DNA of 53,097 bases from Candidatus Kryptobacter tengchongensis (GTDB lineage Bacteria; Bacteroidota; Ignavibacteria; Kryptoniales; Kryptoniaceae): positions 1 through 53,097 of the forward strand of contig FAON01000006.1 of NCBI GenBank assembly GCA_001485605.1. Reading direction: 5' to 3'. The position numbers were made by a program, and so were the translations under genes. The notes under the pieces were generated by a model. It was not told the DNA's origin, did not search any database, and was given only the letters and a program-made list of their open reading frames with translations. Numbering within the stretch: position 1 is the stretch's first letter; each line of letters starts with the position of its first letter. Positions 27,824 to 36,129 of this stretch are shown here, in pieces.

Positions 27824-28648
27824 TTAATTTGGTATATAAAATTTTGGATTTAACGGTTTCCCATTTTTCCAAATTTCAAAATGAAGATGCGGTTCGTTTC
27901 CAGTTTTCCCCGTCTTACCAACAAGTGCAATTGCCTCGCCCTGCTTAACAAAAGAATTCCTTGCCTTTAGGTTCATCTGTCCATGCTTATACACACTCAT
28001 ATAACCCCCACTGTGTAAGATAATGATAACATAACCATCCCTATAAGTCCAGTCAGAAAAAATCACATAACCATCATCAACTGCTCTTACCACATCCCCC
28101 TCCTTTCCAGCTATGTCAATCCCAAAATGCTGAATGTTGGGATCAAAACCACGAGTTATAAAGCCATTAAAGACAGGGAAAATAAATTTTGGTTTAACAC
28201 TTTCAATATCTATCACCTGCAAAACATCAAAACCATTCTCTTCAAACATCATCTGTTTTTTCTGTGACATATTCTCAAGCCGACTTATGCTGACAGCTAT
28301 GCTATCACTTACCTTTTCCCCAAGCGCCTGCCGTAAAAGATTGTTGTAAAGTTTAACCTTCTCAAGCTCATACGCGAAATTTTCAAGTCGTTGATATAAC
28401 TCTTGCATTTTTTTTGCTCTTTCTCTACTTTCAGCAAATGTTTCCGGAAAAACAATGTATTTAACAGGGGTATGAATCACCAATACTAAAACGATCGCAG
28501 AAATAAAGATAACAACAAGCGTAATATATGCAATTAATGCCTGTTTACTTAACTTCACGCCTTTCGGTTTCTCATCCTCATCAGAAAAAAATAAAATAGT
28601 ATATAAACGTTGCCTCTTTCGCTTTAAACCTGAACCTGGAAATATCAT
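27824..28648 (-). CDS. membrane-anchored M23 (LytM-type) peptidoglycan endopeptidase
   Basis: This 274-residue protein has a Lys/Arg-rich cytoplasmic start, one membrane helix (residues 38-59) and a coiled coil (about 74-105). The C-terminal M23 domain has zinc ligands H174 and D178 in HFGID and H254/H256 in HLHFE, with the usual GYVIFSDWTYRDGY and HGQM segments. All catalytic residues are present, so it should be an active endopeptidase cutting peptide cross-links in the periplasm. It heads the run that continues with bactofilin and the ATPase genes. Confidence 0.88.
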   Translation of the reverse strand: MIFPGSGLKRKRQRLYTILFFSDEDEKPKGVKLSKQALIAYITLVVIFISAIVLVLVIHTPVKYIVFPETFAESRERAKKMQELYQRLENFAYELEKVKLYNNLLRQALGEKVSDSIAVSISRLENMSQKKQMMFEENGFDVLQVIDIESVKPKFIFPVFNGFITRGFDPNIQHFGIDIAGKEGDVVRAVDDGYVIFSDWTYRDGYVIIILHSGGYMSVYKHGQMNLKARNSFVKQGEAIALVGKTGKTGNEPHLHFEIWKNGKPLNPKFYIPN

Positions 28649-28707
28649 CAGGTAGAAAGTTTAATTTTCAGGTTTTAAATATAAACAAATAAAACCAAAA
28701 AAACAAA

Positions 28708-29412
28708 CTAAACTTTTCCAGGAAACTTTATCGCAGCACCGTTTATCCCCTTTGCCTCATCTGAACATAAATATCCTATAAATTTCGCAAGCTCCAGCGG
28801 ATCAACCCACCTTGTATAATCAGCTCCTGACATGCTCTTTTTATTATCCTCCGTTGCAATTATACTTGGTAAAATAACATTGCAAGTTATATTGAAATCT
28901 TTAACTTCTTCAGCGATTACCTCTGTAAGCGCTATTAAGCCAGCTTTTGAAATAATATAAGCTCCCCTGCCTGGTGAAGGCTTAACAGCAAGCAAAGCAG
29001 ATATATTTACAATTCTTCCATTTCTTTTTGGGATCATATCACGCAAAGCCCACTTTGAACAAAGAAAAGCAGTTCGCAGATTTAAATCCATCATCTCATC
29101 AAATTTATCTTCTTCAAGCTCAAAAATCATCTTCCCTTCAAAATATCCGCCAGCACAATTTATCAAAAAATCAACCCCACCATATCTTTTCACAAATTTA
29201 AAAATTTTCTGAACATCCTTCTCATTTGTCAAATCAGCCCTGACTTTGTAAAGATTTACATTTTTCAAAACATCTCTGAAAATCTGCTTAAACTTTTTCT
29301 CCTTCCTATACACAGCGAAAACATTTGCCCCATTCTCAAGGAAATATCTTACTACCACAGATCCAAGCCCGCCTGTTGAGCCAGTTATAACAACATTTTT
29401 ACCAGTGAACAT
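28708..29412 (-). CDS. SDR-family NAD(P)-dependent oxidoreductase
   Basis: This 234-residue short-chain dehydrogenase has the dinucleotide motif TGSTGGLG (residues 10-17), an NCAGG segment, the catalytic Ser138 in VNIS and the Y152-x3-K156 pair. It resembles FabG-type and other 3-oxoacyl reductases in fold but is otherwise unspecific, and the substrate cannot be read from sequence. It follows threonine synthase by about 20 bases on the same strand and may be its operon partner. Confidence 0.85.
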   Translation of the reverse strand: MFTGKNVVITGSTGGLGSVVVRYFLENGANVFAVYRKEKKFKQIFRDVLKNVNLYKVRADLTNEKDVQKIFKFVKRYGGVDFLINCAGGYFEGKMIFELEEDKFDEMMDLNLRTAFLCSKWALRDMIPKRNGRIVNISALLAVKPSPGRGAYIISKAGLIALTEVIAEEVKDFNITCNVILPSIIATEDNKKSMSGADYTRWVDPLELAKFIGYLCSDEAKGINGAAIKFPGKV

Positions 29413-29431
29413 ATTTCACACCTTAATTTTT

Positions 29432-30586
29432 TTAAAGATATTTTAATCCAGAAGCAGTATTAAAAATGACGACAACATCTTCCCTTTTCACAAATCCATC
29501 CGAGACAAGTTTTTCAACAGCCACTGCCGTTGCTGAACCCTCAGGGCAAAGGAAAATTCCTTCAAACTCAGCTATTTGCTTCATCATTTTAAGCATATCC
29601 TCATCCTCAACTTCAAGTGCAAAACCTCCGCTCTCACGGATAATTTTAAGAATTAGTCTATCCGCAAAAGGCTTTGGCACACGCAAACCATATGCGATTG
29701 TTTTCGCATCTTCCCAAAACTCAGCTCGTTCCTTCCCTTCCTTAAAAGCCTTAACAATCGGAGCACACCCAGATGATTGAACCGCAACCATCTTTGGAAA
29801 CTTTTTCTCAATCAAACCTGATTTAATCATTTCTTCAATAGCAAGCCATATCCCTATAAGACCTGTTCCACCGCCAGTTGGATAAATTATCCAATCGGGA
29901 ACTTCCCAGCCAAGTTGTTCAACAATTTCAAACCCAAGTGTTTTCTTACCCTGCAAACGATACGGTTCCTTCATAGTTGAAATATCAAAAAATTCACTTC
30001 TACTTTGAACTATCTTCCCAGCATCTGAAATCAAACCATCAACAAGAGTAACTTCAGCACCATAAAATTCGCACTCCTTCAAAATCAATTGTGGTGTATC
30101 TTTCGGTGCACTCACAAAGCATTTAATCCCTGCTTTAGCACAATAAGCACTTAAAGCACTTCCAGCATTCCCAGCAGTTGGCAAAGCAATTTTTTCAATT
30201 CCAAGCTCAAAAGCCTTTGAAACAGCGCACGACAAACCACGAGCCTTAAATGAAAGAGTTGGATTAAACGATTCATCCTTCAAATACAAATTATCCAACT
30301 CAAGCATACTGCCAAACTTTTTCAACTTCAAAAGAGGCGTCCACCCCTCACCCAAGCTTATCACATTTTTCTCATCAATAACAGGCAAAAACTCAAAATA
30401 TCTCCACATGCTTGAAACCCTGCTTTTAAAGCTATCTCTATCAACACTTTCCCTTATCGCATCATAATCATAAACAGCTATCAATGGCGCATTACAATTT
30501 TGGCAAAACCTCTGCACTTGTGTATGCTCAAAAATTTCACCACAAACTGAACATTTCAGATAAATTATAAACGATTTCATTTCCAC
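29432..30586 (-). CDS. thrC: threonine synthase
   Basis: This 384-residue PLP fold-type II enzyme has an N-terminal zinc-ribbon-like region (C12-x2-C15 and C28-x2-C31). Then come LGEGWTPLLKLKKFG, the PLP lysine K114 in SFKARG, and TAGNAGSALSAYCAKAG, which holds the phosphate-binding loop. The C-terminal half has YPTGGGTGLIG and an FLCPEGSATAVAV segment. It converts O-phosphohomoserine to threonine. Its start lies 50 bases inside the upstream eIF2B-like gene, which suggests coupled expression. A start two codons later (ATG at 30580) is possible. Confidence 0.88.
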   Translation of the reverse strand: MEMKSFIIYLKCSVCGEIFEHTQVQRFCQNCNAPLIAVYDYDAIRESVDRDSFKSRVSSMWRYFEFLPVIDEKNVISLGEGWTPLLKLKKFGSMLELDNLYLKDESFNPTLSFKARGLSCAVSKAFELGIEKIALPTAGNAGSALSAYCAKAGIKCFVSAPKDTPQLILKECEFYGAEVTLVDGLISDAGKIVQSRSEFFDISTMKEPYRLQGKKTLGFEIVEQLGWEVPDWIIYPTGGGTGLIGIWLAIEEMIKSGLIEKKFPKMVAVQSSGCAPIVKAFKEGKERAEFWEDAKTIAYGLRVPKPFADRLILKIIRESGGFALEVEDEDMLKMMKQIAEFEGIFLCPEGSATAVAVEKLVSDGFVKREDVVVIFNTASGLKYL

Positions 30587-31433
30587 TTCTGTATTTATTT
30601 ACAAGGATTCCAGCATCAGTTATATAATACCCAATAAATTTGGAGCTTACAATCTCAAAAATAACATCCAAAGTCTCAACACCCCCGCTTTTTCCGATTT
30701 CAAAACATTGTTTAAAAAATTTTCTCTCAATCGCTTTCCTGTTTACAAACTTTGAGAAATCACCAAGAACTATCGTATCCTTCCCTTGCATTCTCGCAAT
30801 TTTAAAAATTGTCAATGTTCCAGCTTTGTTGAGAACATCTCCATTTTTAAAAATTGCATCGCACCCAGAAACCACCTGATCAACTTCCTTAAGGACAAAG
30901 TCGGCACCAAAATCATTCACCAAAAAAACTTTAAATTTTTCATCAACAAGTTTTCTTGCCATCTCATCACCCTCACACCTTGGACACGAGCGAAAAACAT
31001 AAACCTTTGAGATTCTATCTTTCGCATAAGAAAGACACCTCAACACAGTCCCACTGTAGCTTAAAGTTGCAATTGAAACTTTCTTAAAGTTATTCTCATC
31101 AAGCCATATCAAAAAATTTTCCGCAACTTTTTCACTTGCATTTTTAAATCTTTCCTCAACTTTCCTGATAGTTAAAAGCATCTCGCTTTTATCCCCTCTC
31201 ATCAAAGCCAAACGAACGAACTCAACAAGATTTTGAAGTTGAAACAAAAGCGGATGATATCTTTTTAAATCATTTTTTAAATTCCCAATGAAACGCAAGA
31301 ACTCTTTTTTACTTTTGCTCTCCACCGCCAACTTCTCCAAAACATCAAACAACTCTTCGGCAAGAATTGATGCTCCCGATTTTTTATCCCCGTATATTCT
31401 TTTCAACCTAACATCAATCTTCCCACTCACCAT
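30537..31433 (-). CDS. eIF2B/MtnA-superfamily protein, catalytic cysteine absent
   Basis: This 298-residue protein matches the eIF2B alpha/MtnA/ribose-1,5-bisphosphate isomerase fold. It has an alpha-helical N-terminal part (1-110), then VSIATLSYSGTVLRCL, VYVFRSCPRCEGDEMARKL, SGCDAIFKNGDVLNKAGT and a C-terminal conserved region. In the isomerases the loop after the first strand holds a catalytic Cys; here it is Ser125 or Ser127, while the later Asp192 is kept. It is therefore more like the eIF2B subunits or a non-isomerase. It overlaps thrC by 50 bases. A real mtnA gene is also in this window. Confidence 0.7.
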   Translation of the reverse strand: MVSGKIDVRLKRIYGDKKSGASILAEELFDVLEKLAVESKSKKEFLRFIGNLKNDLKRYHPLLFQLQNLVEFVRLALMRGDKSEMLLTIRKVEERFKNASEKVAENFLIWLDENNFKKVSIATLSYSGTVLRCLSYAKDRISKVYVFRSCPRCEGDEMARKLVDEKFKVFLVNDFGADFVLKEVDQVVSGCDAIFKNGDVLNKAGTLTIFKIARMQGKDTIVLGDFSKFVNRKAIERKFFKQCFEIGKSGGVETLDVIFEIVSSKFIGYYITDAGILVNKYRSGNEIVYNLSEMFSLW

Positions 31434-31435
31434 AA

Positions 31436-32239
31436 CTATATCTTCCCTTTTTCCCTCGCAAAGATGAAATAAGCAGAGATGAGAACAAAGAAAGAAATCA
31501 AAGTTGACGCTATAAAGCTTTCGGCAGGACTCAAACCTTCACCTTTTATAACTATTTCAGAAGGAAGTTGTGTCTGAACAAGTGGACCTCTTTTTCTGGG
31601 ATAATAATCCCCGACCACCTTAACATCAACAATCTGAAACTCAAAATAATAATCATAAATCTCGTTATCTGTTTCAACAGGAAGATAAAGCCCGATTTTC
31701 CTTCCGATATTTCCGTAAATTTCTTTCGCCCTTTTTTCATCGTTGAAATCAATATATGGGTAAAAACCAGCAATTTCATAATCTCCCGAACTCATAAGAA
31801 CACGATCTGACGGAACGAGATGCAACTCTACAAAAGCATTTGGGAAAATGTCAATGTTAGTTGAAAAACCAACAGGGGAATAATTAAACTCGTTTAAATA
31901 ATTAAAATTCATAACTTTTGACGCACGAGCATCAATTAAAATCTGTGCATCATTCAAGGAAAGACTGATCTTTTCATTTCTTTTGTTTTTTAACCTCAAA
32001 TGAATAAAAGACTCGTCAATCACAAATTCAACAGATATATTCAGGTCAGAGAAGAAAAGCTTATCCTTTGTCACAGGTTTGATAAGTTTGTAAACATATT
32101 CGTATTTTTTCCCAAAAGGAGACTTTAACTCAGTGTTTGAGGTAGGGATAGAACTTGAATTTTCTTTCAAAGTTTGCTTTGAGCTACCACAGCCAAGGAA
32201 AATGATTAAAAGAACCAGAGAAAAAAAGAACTTTCTCAA
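31436..32239 (-). CDS. lipoprotein of unknown function with C-terminal membrane helix
   Basis: Residues 1-17 form a lipoprotein signal (LVLLIIFLGC, C17), followed by a Ser/Thr-rich linker, a beta-rich domain of about 200 residues and a C-terminal hydrophobic segment (FIASTLISFFVLISAYFIF). The combination of lipid anchor and C-terminal helix is unusual. No named family is recognised. It is the last gene of a minus-strand surface cluster and starts 19 bases after the PorV/FadL-like barrel gene. Confidence 0.55.
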   Translation of the reverse strand: MRKFFFSLVLLIIFLGCGSSKQTLKENSSSIPTSNTELKSPFGKKYEYVYKLIKPVTKDKLFFSDLNISVEFVIDESFIHLRLKNKRNEKISLSLNDAQILIDARASKVMNFNYLNEFNYSPVGFSTNIDIFPNAFVELHLVPSDRVLMSSGDYEIAGFYPYIDFNDEKRAKEIYGNIGRKIGLYLPVETDNEIYDYYFEFQIVDVKVVGDYYPRKRGPLVQTQLPSEIVIKGEGLSPAESFIASTLISFFVLISAYFIFAREKGKI

Positions 32240-32258
32240 TCTATTTCCCTAATTTGTT

Positions 32259-33662
32259 TTAAAACCTATATCGCAGGGTCAAGATAAAGTTCTTTGCTTT
32301 GTTATCCTCATTTGTGATTAAGCTATAGTAATCGCTTCCAAGTTTATAGCTATATTGAGTATGTATTGTGCTCCACTTTCCACTTATGTAGGCAAAATCA
32401 ATTAAAAGCGTCTTTTGTAAAAGAACGGTAAATCCAGAAGTTAGAAGTTTTGTAGCCCTGCTTGAAATCCCCTTATCTTCTGCATAAGGCGAGGGTCTGT
32501 AGCTATACCCAACTCTTACTTTAACTTGCTGTAGAAACGGAATCATGACCTCAACGCCACCACTTAAGCTTACGGTCTCCGTGAATATCTCTTTTATATC
32601 TCTATTAAGTTGAATTAAATCTGGGTTATTTTTGAACTCCATTTGACGCCAATCAACATAAACGACATCGCCTGCAACGAGAACTGCATCTTTCAAATTA
32701 AAAGATAACCCAGCACCAAAATAAAACGGGGAAAGCACACTATATTTTGAAATCCCAGAATAAGAATATGAATACGAATCGCCATTATCAAAAGAACTTT
32801 CCCCGCTTCTTGAATAATTTTCCTTAACACTCAAAGATGCCGGCAATCTCGTCATCAATCCAATTCTAAAGAAATTGCTTCTATACATTAAACCAGCGTT
32901 CGCTGAAAAACCACTTACAGTTGCGTCAATTATATCCGAAACCGTTAATTGAGCAAAATCCCACGGGAAATTTTTATAAAAATCTCTTGTATCGGCTTCA
33001 ATAAATCTTCTATCATACTTATAATTTCCAGTCACAATTGAAATCGTAGCTCCAGCTGATAAATTTTCCGCTATATCAATAGCGCCTGAAACAAACCAAT
33101 GATTTAACCCACCACTTTCATACAAAGTTATCTTTTGCTGAACATTGTTTAAAATCTGAGTTGCCCCTGTTGAATCTTCAAGTCCAAGTTTCCAAGCAAG
33201 ATCAAATTCAGGGTTAGGATCATAAAGCGATGGAACAATGGAACTTTGAGAATTGAAAAGAGAAATTGAAAGAGTCCCCGTGAAATCAGAAACACGCACA
33301 TACCCACCTGCGAAGACCAAACTTCCACGAATTGTTGGAACAGGAAGAACAAGGGCAACTGTATTTAAATTTGTTGTGGTATTCTCAAATGAATTTGAGT
33401 AATCAAAAACCCTTGCAGAATTAGTAAGCGATAAATGATTCAAACCACCTGCAAATTCAAACCTTCTTATTTGAGCAAGCCCCGCTGGATTCCAAAAAAT
33501 TGATGAATAATCATCTGAAACGCCAATGTATGCAAATCCAAACCCAGTTGCTCTCGCTCCAACACCAAAATTTAACATTGAATATCTAAGAGCGTCATCG
33601 GGAAATTGTGCAAAGGTGAAATTAAAAAGTAAAATTATTAAAACTAACGCTAACTTTTTCAT
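32259..33662 (-). CDS. outer-membrane beta-barrel protein (PorV/FadL-like)
   Basis: This 467-residue protein has a signal peptide ending near FTFAQ and the opening MLNFGVGARATGFGFAYIGVSDDYSSIFWNPAGLAQI. That segment is the hallmark of the UPF0164/PorV and OmpP1-FadL type barrels common in Bacteroidota and Chlorobiota. The rest is a series of beta strands ending in a C-terminal Phe (LTLRYRF), the usual signal for outer-membrane insertion. In type IX secretion PorV helps deliver proteins to the surface, but this one may instead be a hydrophobic-substrate channel. It overlaps the small lipoprotein upstream by four bases. Confidence 0.8.
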   Translation of the reverse strand: MKKLALVLIILLFNFTFAQFPDDALRYSMLNFGVGARATGFGFAYIGVSDDYSSIFWNPAGLAQIRRFEFAGGLNHLSLTNSARVFDYSNSFENTTTNLNTVALVLPVPTIRGSLVFAGGYVRVSDFTGTLSISLFNSQSSIVPSLYDPNPEFDLAWKLGLEDSTGATQILNNVQQKITLYESGGLNHWFVSGAIDIAENLSAGATISIVTGNYKYDRRFIEADTRDFYKNFPWDFAQLTVSDIIDATVSGFSANAGLMYRSNFFRIGLMTRLPASLSVKENYSRSGESSFDNGDSYSYSYSGISKYSVLSPFYFGAGLSFNLKDAVLVAGDVVYVDWRQMEFKNNPDLIQLNRDIKEIFTETVSLSGGVEVMIPFLQQVKVRVGYSYRPSPYAEDKGISSRATKLLTSGFTVLLQKTLLIDFAYISGKWSTIHTQYSYKLGSDYYSLITNEDNKAKNFILTLRYRF

Positions 33663-34210
33663 TTTCTTCTTGAACCAATGTTTCTTTTACCTTCAGATTC
33701 TTTATTCCCATCTTTATTTTGTTCCCTTGAATCTCCACTCGTTGAAGACCGAAAACCTGATTGATCTCCTCTATCGTTTGTCGTCTTGGCTTTCCCCATT
33801 GAAGATGATGAACTATCTCCCTCAATCCCAGAAGTAGATTTTGGAGGAGTCCTCGTCGGTGGCGGTGGAGTAAACGAACTATTACCTGAGGCAGTTCTAT
33901 GAGAGCCAAATTCCCTCTGTCTTTCGGAAGGCATCTCCATATTTTGAGTACGAGCGGTATCAACATAATTCCCAGACCACCAAAACCACCACGGTGAATT
34001 ATAATAAGCCCAAGGTGATGCAGTATGCGCTGGAACTAAATCATAGAAATAATTTAATTCAGAAACCGAATGGCATCCGGCACAATCACTTCTGTAAGAA
34101 ATATGCGAAGTGTAAACTTCACCAGATGAATCAATATAATTAACCTCAGGATGCTTTATAACAGTATAGCAACCTGATAAAACTAAAACTACAAGAATTA
34201 ATTTTTTCAT
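33659..34210 (-). CDS. lipoprotein with a single CxxCH motif and Ser/Arg-rich tail
   Basis: The 183-residue protein starts with a lipobox (LVLSGC, C14). It contains C43-A-G-C46-H47, the classic covalent haem-c attachment motif, about 30 residues after the anchor. A Trp/Tyr-rich stretch follows (SPWAYYNSPWWFWWSGNY). The last 90 residues are low-complexity Ser/Gly/Arg/Lys, probably disordered, ending IGSRRK. A single CxxCH in a lipoprotein may mark a cytochrome-like electron carrier, but no other cytochrome feature is visible. It overlaps its neighbour, which has the same tail type, by four bases (ATGA), so both are made together. Confidence 0.6.
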   Translation of the reverse strand: MKKLILVVLVLSGCYTVIKHPEVNYIDSSGEVYTSHISYRSDCAGCHSVSELNYFYDLVPAHTASPWAYYNSPWWFWWSGNYVDTARTQNMEMPSERQREFGSHRTASGNSSFTPPPPTRTPPKSTSGIEGDSSSSSMGKAKTTNDRGDQSGFRSSTSGDSREQNKDGNKESEGKRNIGSRRK

Positions 34211-35184
34211 CTTCTATTTCCTATATGTCTTTTCTGCTCCTGCCTTTGCTCGGGTTGTGAAAATCCCGTTGAACTACTTGGCTGACCTCGCAAAGATGAA
34301 TTATTCAAAACATTCGGCAAATCATGTTTTGGCATCTCAATCAATGTGTTTCTTCCAGTTTCATAATTTCTGTAAATTTGAATTAAACCTCTATTTGCTC
34401 CCATTCTTCTGGGTTGCTCTGTTCTGCGAGGTGGCGTTGAATCCTGCCTTGGTGTCCCTGAGTTCCCATCGTTTGATCTCGGCACGACTCTCGGAGTTGA
34501 AGGAGTTCGCGTTGAACCTTCACCACGCGTTCTTTCACCACCACCTCTCTCAACTGCTGGCGTCCTTCCTCCAGAACTTGATGATTTCCTTAAACTTCCT
34601 TCATCAGAAGATCCACTTTGCACACTTCCTCCAGAACCTCTCAATGGCGCATTCCTTGATGGTTGTGCCACACTTTGCGAACTTGATTCAGTTTTCATCC
34701 TTTCATCACGCACCCCTTCTCGCGTTGAACCAAAATTTCTTGATCTAAACACAACTGTCCTTCCACCACCAGAGTAATACGGATAATTATTGATTACCAC
34801 GATCACAGGAGCTCTATACCACCATGGATAATAATACCAGGTCGGAAGATACCAGTATAGATCCCACCAATAATATCTGTCCCACCAATACCAGTTCCAC
34901 CAGTAATAATCAAACCAGTACGGGTCATAATACCACCATTCGCCCCAACCAATAGCAAAACTTGGAGTATAATACCTGAAAAATAGATAATACCTCGGAT
35001 ATGGTAGATAATAACGATAAACATACCGCTGATAATACCATCCAGCGTAGTCATAATTCTCGGAATAGTATTTATACTCTGGTTTAGAAGTTGAGTATCC
35101 CTCGTCTTCTTTCAGCGTTCCAATTTGAGTATAACAACCCCAGAATAAAGCACTAACAAACGCTATTAAAATTATTTTTTTCAT
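34207..35184 (-). CDS. Trp/Tyr-rich lipoprotein
   Basis: The 325-residue protein has a lipobox (LFWGC, C17). A short linker is followed by a stretch from about residue 38 to 125 dominated by aromatic residues: between W83 and Y123, 28 of 41 residues are Trp or Tyr. The C-terminal 170 residues are a low-complexity Ser/Gly/Arg/Pro tail ending with RHIGNRR, like the tail of the next gene. No catalytic motif is seen. The DNA reads in one frame with normal codons, so it is not a sequencing artefact. It may form a surface layer, adhesin or haem/ring-compound-binding layer. Function is unknown. Confidence 0.6.
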   Translation of the reverse strand: MKKIILIAFVSALFWGCYTQIGTLKEDEGYSTSKPEYKYYSENYDYAGWYYQRYVYRYYLPYPRYYLFFRYYTPSFAIGWGEWWYYDPYWFDYYWWNWYWWDRYYWWDLYWYLPTWYYYPWWYRAPVIVVINNYPYYSGGGRTVVFRSRNFGSTREGVRDERMKTESSSQSVAQPSRNAPLRGSGGSVQSGSSDEGSLRKSSSSGGRTPAVERGGGERTRGEGSTRTPSTPRVVPRSNDGNSGTPRQDSTPPRRTEQPRRMGANRGLIQIYRNYETGRNTLIEMPKHDLPNVLNNSSLRGQPSSSTGFSQPEQRQEQKRHIGNRR

Positions 35185-35256
35185 CCTTCACACCTCCTGT
35201 AATGATGAATTCTATTTCAATAACTTTAACAAATCCAGCACATAAAAAATTCTCAA

Positions 35257-36012
35257 TCAAAATGACTGAATATACTCAAGTTTAACAACTCTTGAATTTC
35301 CAGGCTCCTTATTACGCAAAATATCTTTCCAGTTAAATTCAATTGTAAACCCATTCCCAAGCGACCACCTTATTCCAGCATTTAAATAACCCTTTCCGCT
35401 TCCGATTGCATTTACAGAGTTATCATTTACAGCAAAATTATATTCAGCTGAAAATGTTAAGTCATTCCCAATTGTTTTATCAAAGCCAATATAATAATTC
35501 ACCGATGCATCCCCATCATCTTTTTCAAGTGAGTAATTTACGCCCCCATGAATTGATGAGTAACCAAAAAATTTAAACGACTTGCTACCGACTAAGAAAA
35601 AACCCGGAGACTTAAATTCATACCTTTTTAAATTATCAATGTATCTTTCCCTTCCTTGCGAGTCAAATCCAAGCGCGAGCGCTGGAAAATTTTTTGTTTC
35701 ATCAATTATTCTAATTTTTAAATTTACACCGGGAAGTTTATACCAATTAACATTTCCATCACCGATTATTTTGCTACCGCCGTATGAAATTCCGAAATTA
35801 AGACGATTAAATGCTGAAGCTGTAAGCCTTAGCATAAGTCCCCCATCTGCAAAGAAGTCCGCATCAAGCGAAACACTGTTTGATTTCAAAAGTCCAGCTG
35901 TGGGCATATCAACTATAAATCTTTGCTGAAATGTAGCCCCCGCGCCCGCTGAGCTTTGTGAGAACACATACTCAGAAAATAGAACGAGTAAAAATACAAA
36001 AACTTTTTTCAT
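35257..36012 (-). CDS. outer-membrane beta-barrel protein, function unknown
   Basis: The chosen start is ATG 36012, with GGAGAA two bases upstream. It gives about 251 residues with a signal peptide (KKVFVFLLVLFSEYVFSQ) and a barrel of repeated strands such as RLTASAFNRLNFGISYGGSK and GYLNAGIRWSLGNGFTIEFNWKDIL. A longer frame from 36075 would place the signal peptide internally. It resembles small outer-membrane barrels found beside surface clusters in Chlorobiota. It is 72 bases upstream of the Trp/Tyr-rich lipoprotein gene and may be co-transcribed with it. Confidence 0.65.
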   Translation of the reverse strand: MKKVFVFLLVLFSEYVFSQSSAGAGATFQQRFIVDMPTAGLLKSNSVSLDADFFADGGLMLRLTASAFNRLNFGISYGGSKIIGDGNVNWYKLPGVNLKIRIIDETKNFPALALGFDSQGRERYIDNLKRYEFKSPGFFLVGSKSFKFFGYSSIHGGVNYSLEKDDGDASVNYYIGFDKTIGNDLTFSAEYNFAVNDNSVNAIGSGKGYLNAGIRWSLGNGFTIEFNWKDILRNKEPGNSRVVKLEYIQSF

Positions 36013-36094
36013 TTCTCCGCCAACTGAATTTTGAATTCTTAACTCAAAGATAATAAAAATTTTCCAGCTTGTCAATCTTTGAACTTAAAAACAA

Positions 36095-36121
36095 AAAGGC
36101 GTGGCTTAACGCCACGCCTTT
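36095..36121 (-). terminator. Rho-independent terminator after degP
   Basis: A perfect 11-bp stem (AAAGGCGTGGC with GCCACGCCTTT) around a five-base loop lies nine bases beyond the degP stop on the minus strand. It is followed by a T-rich run (TTGTTTTTAAG), as in intrinsic terminators. Confidence 0.85.
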
Positions 36122-36129
36122 CCCATATA

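Noticed and set aside
34257-34748. Plus-strand protein of 163 residues opposite the Trp/Tyr lipoprotein
   Set aside because: It is a His/Leu/Ser-rich mirror of the low-complexity tail on the other strand, with no ribosome site or family match.
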